Source: Acridotheres tristis (lineage: Eukaryota; Chordata; Aves; Passeriformes; Sturnidae). Taken from it: DNA of 64,000 nucleotides. The stretch covers positions 114,005,730 through 114,069,729 of the forward strand of contig CM072884.1 in assembly GCA_037013685.1 (NCBI GenBank). Direction: 5' to 3'. Positions within the stretch are counted from its first letter, which is position 1, and each line of letters opens with the position of its first letter. Of this stretch, positions 59,050 through 64,000 are shown one piece after another. Below the pieces are notes generated by a model. The model ran no database searches and had not been told where the DNA came from. It saw nothing but the letters and a program-made list of their open reading frames with translations. The translations under genes and the position numbers were made by a program.

Positions 59050-60190
59050 GTAATAAAACCTCCCTCTGGCAAATCTGTTCTTGGTAAGAAGGTTGTGACT
59101 GTGCCTAAAATCGAATCAGTTTTATAGAGGTGAAAATGTGCTTCTTGGAGCTTCTCCCCTGACAATTCGTGTGTGTTTGCTGTGAACTGCTTAAATATTT
59201 TCTCTACTGTGATTTTACATCCAGAGGTGGCCAGAGAAATACATAATTTTAAAATTGAGCTGGTTGTTATATGTAAGCATTGGTATGCAGAGTTGGATTT
59301 TTTTCTTTCCAGTGCTGAAATAGATAAATATTTTCCATATGTATACATTTATATGTCTATAAATTCTGCATTATTTTATGTGTATCTACCCCAGGTTCAC
59401 TGAACTATTCTTAATACCAAAGCTGATGCTGATAGAAGCAGTTTTCTGCTCTGGGTTGGTTTTCAAGATTGTTTTGGAAGAACAAAACAGATTACAAAAC
59501 AGATCTGTGATGAACTGTTCAGTGATAAGATTATTTGCTGTTTTAAAGTGTAGGTGCTTACATTTCAGCCTTGCAAAGGATAAGGGATTTGATGTGTCAG
59601 TCTCAGATCGTGAATAAATTACTAGATATTTTTTTAATGCTAAAAAAGTCACATCTGAGTGTCCCCTCTTATGGGAGTGGTCTTTGCTGTGAAATTTTTG
59701 ACTCTCGAGGGTTGGTGAGGTGATGAAGGCTGTAATTACTGCATTTCTCATTTTTGGGAGCTGAAACACAGGTGACTGCAGTGTGCTGGGTGAGTACAGT
59801 TCCAGAGGCAGCACAGAAAATTGTTAATTTCAGATATTCTGCTTTCAGGAGTTTGAGATTGCTTTAGGATTTTTTGCTCAGTGGTTTGTGTACCATGAGC
59901 ATTTTCAAGTTTTTAATTTGTGGTGTAGGGGCAGCACTTCAGGCTGACATGGGGGGGTTTTGGTAGGTTCGTGGTTGGTTGGTGATTTTTATTTTTGTTC
60001 ACTTATTTTTTTGTTTTCTTCTTTTGTGGAGGACTGAGACAGGTCACATGGTTATAAAGAAGTGAGACATGTTAACTCGAAAGTTAATGAACTTGTGGCA
60101 AACATTGCCACCATCAGTATCTAAAAGGGAGTTGGACAAGAGGCATTATCTGATTATCTGAATCTAATGAATTATCTTTGCAGAAACATT
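59050..60190 (+). other. SON intron 2, first part
   Basis: AT-rich intron sequence. No exon of SON, RNA gene or repeat family recognised; the next SON exon is not in the window. Confidence 0.6.
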
Positions 60191-60194
60191 AATT

Positions 60195-61020
60195 TTATAG
60201 AATCCCAGAATATCCTGAGTGGGAATAAACCCACAGGGATCATTGATGCCAGCCCTGCCCTGCCCAGACCCCCCAAAATCCCAGCCTGGGCATCCCTGGC
60301 AGCTCCTGGAGCTCTGTGCCCATTCCCTGGGGAGCCTGGGCAGTGCCAGCACCCTCTGGGGGAAGAGCCTTGCCCTAAAATCCAAGCGGAGCTGCCCTGG
60401 GCCAGCTGCAGGCGCTCCCTGGCTGCTGTCCCTGGGGCAGAGCAGAGATCGGAGCTGTCCCTGCGCTGCCCCTCGGGAGGAGCTGCAGCCCCGGGGAGCT
60501 CTGACCTCAGGCTGCTCCAGGCTGGACTGACCAGGTGACCTCGTGGGGCCCCTCCAGACCCTTCTCCTGGCCCCAGGGCCCTGCTGACTCAGCTCCAGCT
60601 GGCTGTGGACCAGGACCCCCAGGCCCTTCCTACAGCTGCTCTCCATCCTCAAAGCCGGGGTTGCCGATCCCAGGTGCAATCCAGCACTTCCCTTGTTAAA
60701 CTCCACACGGTTGGGGATTGCCAATCTCTCTGATTTCTTGAGGCCCTTCTGCAGGGCTTCTCTGCCCTCGAGGGAATCAACAGCTCCTCCCAGTTCAGTG
60801 TCCTCAGCACACTAATTATCCCTTTGAGTCCTGTGTCCAGGTTGTTAGTGAAGATGTTGAAGAGAACTGGGCTGAGAATGGAGCCCTGCAGAACCCCACT
60901 AGTGACTGGTGTCAGCCCAATGTCACCCCAGCCACTGTCACCCTTTGTGCCCAGCCCGTGGGCCAGTTGCTCACCCACTGAGTGATGCAGTTCTCCAGCT
61001 GTGGGCTGGACACTTTGTGC
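60195..61020 (-). mobile_element. CR1 LINE fragment with reverse-transcriptase remnant, antisense
   Basis: Minus-strand translation contains TSGVLQGSILSPVLFNIFTN, the conserved 'GVPQGSVLGP' reverse-transcriptase segment of CR1, followed by frame-broken sequence. It lies in SON intron 2. Confidence 0.85.
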
Positions 61021-61049
61021 ATAATTCGACTCTGCTTCACTGTTCACTC

Positions 61050-62015
61050 TTAATGCATTCACAGCAATATTGGTGCAAAAACTATTTCTAAGTTGCTTAT
61101 TCCATAGATATGTACCTGGTGTACTTGTGGAATCCCAAGTCACATTCATTTAACAGTATGGTAGTTACCAAATGTTTTTGCAAGATTTTGCCATGTTGTC
61201 TGGAGTGTAGGGAGCTTTGGGATTCTGATTGGAGGGTCTGTGTTGCTGCCCTGGCCTGTATAAATAGAATCATTGAAAGGAGCATGCAAGTAGGCTCCAG
61301 TGTACAGCTCATATTTCACAGAAATCCCAGCAAGTTTCCTTTAACGAAATGCCTTCCTCCTGAAAACATGGCACTAGGTCTCCAGAAGGGCAAGAACCTA
61401 ACAAAGGTTAAATCCACAGGGTAGTGAGGTACAGAATTAAAAGGTGGTGATGGAAACCTCAGTCTCCCTCTGTCCCTTCCCCATCAGTGATTTGCTTGTC
61501 CCCACAGTCTGAATTTGTTACTTTGCTGTTACAAGCAAATGCCCTAAGAGGAACATGCAGCTTTGCAGTGGCTCATGGCAGCTGCAGTCCTGCCTGTCCC
61601 AGCAGCTGTTCCAGCCTGCAGTGCCTTAAAGTGGGTTTGGGACTGGGCATGTGGATGCTCTTTTGCCAAATTTGTTAGACCCTAGTGAGTAACTTGGTCA
61701 CTAAATGCACAGAGAATTTCTAACACAGCAGCAACACTGAACTCACTCGAGGGTTAAAGCACAGCAGGGGAGAGTGGCTGGTCAGGTCTTGTAGCATAAA
61801 TCCCCACTTTGGTAATTTGTTTGGGAAAATGGGAATTCTGGCTTACCTTAATGTGCAGCCCTGGGGGATTGAAAGCACATCTCCAGCCTCCTGTTAGAAT
61901 GTGCTGCCCCATGAGTGTGGGTGGAGGAACATCCATCTGCCCTGCTCAGGTGAGAGCCCACCTGCAGAGCTGCCCCAGCCCTGTCCCAGCACAGGGAGGA
62001 GCTGGAGCTGCTGCA
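61050..62015 (+). other. SON intron 2, middle part
   Basis: No coding or RNA feature seen between the two CR1 groups. Confidence 0.5.
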
Positions 62016-62019
62016 GAGA

Positions 62020-62330
62020 GCCCAGAGGAGGCAGCAGGATGAGCAGAGGGATGGAGCAGCTCTGCTGGGAGGAAAGGCTGGCACAGCTGGGATTGTTCAG
62101 CCTGGAGAGGAGAAGCTTTGGGCTGAGCTCAGGGTGGCCTTGCAGGGCCTGAAGGAGCTGCAGGAACCATGGAGAGAGACAATTGCCAAGGGATGGAGGG
62201 ACAGCACCCAGGGATGGAGGGACAGCACCCAGGGGATGGAGGGACAGCACCCAGGGGATGGAGGGACAGCACCCAGGGAATGGAGGGACAGCACCCAGGG
62301 AATGGAGGGACAGCACACAGGGGAGTCAGA
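62020..62330 (+). mobile_element. CR1 fragment with the same internal minisatellite as at 3277
   Basis: Begins at the same GCAGCAGGATGAGCAGAGGG and carries the same flank as the element at 3277, including AGAGACAATTGCCAAGGGAT, then 6 units of the 22-bp motif (about 62190-62325). Confidence 0.85.
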
Positions 62331-63545
62331 ACGGTTTGGGTTAGAAGGGGACCTTGTAGATCATCTTGTTCCAAACCCCCTGATATGAGCAGGGACACCT
62401 GCCACTATCCTGTGTTGCTCCAAGCCCTGTCAAACCTGGCTTTGAACACTTCCAGGCCCAGGGATGGGACAGGATGCAACCTGTGCCAGGGCCTCACCTC
62501 CCTCACAGGGAAGAATTTTTTCCTAATACCTAATCTAACCCTACTCTCCCTCGTTTTGAACCCGCTGTCCCTTGTCCTGTCACTCCAGGCTTTTGACAGT
62601 AGTCTTCCACCATGTTTACTATACTTCCAGGTACTGGAAGGTCATAGTTAGATCACCTGAAGTCTCTGCCAGCCTTTCCTCCCAGCAGAGCTGCCCCATC
62701 CCTCTGCTCATCCTGCTGCCTCCTCTGGGCTCTCTGCAGCAGCTCCAGCTCCTCCCCAAGCTGGGACAGGGCTGGATGCAGGGTCCAGGTGGGGTCACAC
62801 CTGAGGGGGCACAGGGACACAATCCCAATCCCTTTGCTGATCCCACACTGGGCACAGGGGGCTCTGGGCTGGGGCAGGTCCAGCTCTCCCAGGGCTGCTC
62901 CATCTGCTCATCCCAGCCTGGATTCATCCCAGGGCTTGCCCTGACTCAGGAGCTGCACTTGGCCTTGTTAAACCTCCTGAGATTCCCATGGGGCATTTCT
63001 GGAGCTGGTCCAGATCCCTTTGGATGGCCCTGTCCTGCAGCTTGGTGTCACCTGCAAACCTGCTGAGGGTGCACTCGATCCTTCTGTCATTAATGAAGAT
63101 CTTAAGTAACACTGATTCATTAATTAAACTATTACGTAACACTGGTCTCAATACAGACTCCTGAGGAGCACCACTGGTCACTGATGTCCTTCAGGACTCT
63201 GAGCTTTTGACCACTCCTCTCTGGATGTGACCATCCAAACAACTGCTAATGCACCTGACAGTGCCCCTGTCAAATTCTTCACTCCAGTTTGGAGAGAAGA
63301 ATGTTATGAGGGCACTGTGTCAAATGCTTTACAGGAGTCCAGATAAATGCCATCTGTAGCTCTTCCCATACCCACTGATGTAGTCAGTCCACCACAGGTC
63401 AGACAGAATCTTTGCTTTGTGAAACTGTGCTGGTTGTCCCAATCACATCTCTGTCCTCCATGTGCCTTAGCAGAGCTTTTAGGAGCATCTGTTCCATGAT
63501 CTTCCCAGCACAGAGGTGAGGCTGGCAGGGTGGCAATTCCCAGAA
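62325..63545 (-). mobile_element. Longest CR1 LINE fragment, antisense, with reverse-transcriptase remnant
   Basis: About 1.2 kb reaching from the 3' tail into ORF2. Minus-strand translation near 63304-63360 contains IYLDSCKAFDTV, the active-site motif A region of CR1 reverse transcriptase ('IYLDFQKAFDTV'). Frames are broken. It lies in SON intron 2, facing the sense CR1 at 62020. Confidence 0.88.
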
Positions 63546-63569
63546 ACATCCTCTTTTCCCTTCTTCAAG

Positions 63570-63810
63570 GGAATGGCTTTTCACTGCCAGAGGGCAAGGT
63601 TAGAGCATGTATTAGGAGGAGATTCTTCCTGTGAGAGCGAGGAGGCCCTGGCACAGGGTGCCCAGAGCAGCTGTGGCTGCCCCTGGATCCTTGGCAGTGT
63701 CCCAGGCCAGGTTGGACACTGGGACAGTGGGAGGTGTCCCTGCCATGGCAGGGGTGGCACTGGGTGGGATTTAATGTTTCTCCAACCCAAACCATTCAAT
63801 GACTCTGATA
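63570..63810 (+). mobile_element. CR1 fragment
   Basis: Sense CR1 3' region directly beside the antisense element. Confidence 0.85.
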
Positions 63811-64000
63811 CCACTTGGAAAGACCTGTGTTCCCACTGGACCTCTGTCCTGACTAACAAGGTTTGGGTTATTTTTTGAAAGGAGTGTTGTTTTATTATTT
63901 AAAGTAACTCTGAGAGGAAGGAAAAGGAGTTGGAAAGGGAGTGTGTGCTGTTTGTGTGTGGTAGTTTAGTGAATCAGGTGTGGTTTGCAAGTTTAATTGT

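Noticed and set aside
62325..63545. Functional reverse transcriptase
   Set aside because: Only short motif A and flanking segments of CR1 ORF2 are recognisable and the frame is broken; it is a dead 3' fragment.

Overview
The window looks like part of a bird genome, probably a songbird. The evidence is the many CR1 LINE fragments, the compact exon-intron layout, and the vertebrate GART-SON head-to-head pair. Nothing prokaryotic is present. Three protein-coding loci are supported.

(1) GART, the trifunctional purine-synthesis enzyme (GARS-AIRS-GAR transformylase), runs on the minus strand. Its coding exons run from 46900 down to 20439. I placed 21 coding exons; their lengths sum to 3012 nt, giving 1003 residues and a stop. 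A CpG-rich first exon/promoter lies near 55.5 kb. (2) The first two coding exons of SON lie on the plus strand at 58176-59049, behind a CpG island at about 57.3-58.5 kb; the rest of SON is beyond the window. (3) A second, divergent GART copy lies on the plus strand, tail-to-tail with GART. Exons equivalent to GART exons 9-22 are present between 912 and 17117, and its 5' part would lie before base 1. All 14 exons join in one frame (772 codons including stop). All splice sites are AG/GT and 10 exons have exactly the same length as in GART. Yet key residues of all three active sites are replaced. It looks like a GART-derived pseudoenzyme gene kept open, or a remarkably well-preserved dead duplicate. 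This is the main discovery candidate.

Layout: 1-17117 GART-like paralog, with introns full of CR1 pieces and minisatellites; 17169-18388 probable antisense LTR; 18.7-19.2 kb CR1; 19.2-20.4 kb GART 3' flank and probable 3' UTR; 20.4-46.9 kb GART coding region; 46.9-55.5 kb GART intron 1, including a duplicated segment carrying a possible alternative first exon and a 1-kb minisatellite; 55.3-58.5 kb GART/SON promoter region; 59.05 kb to the end SON intron 2, with two CR1 fragments that keep reverse-transcriptase remnants.

GART supplies steps 2, 3 and 5 of de novo IMP synthesis in the cytosol. SON is a nuclear-speckle splicing cofactor. The conserved in-frame stop in the exon 11 donor of GART should also give a GARS-only product by intron retention and intronic polyadenylation. 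The paralog has lost that stop. Coordinates of exons come from reading splice sites and phases by hand; repeat borders are approximate.
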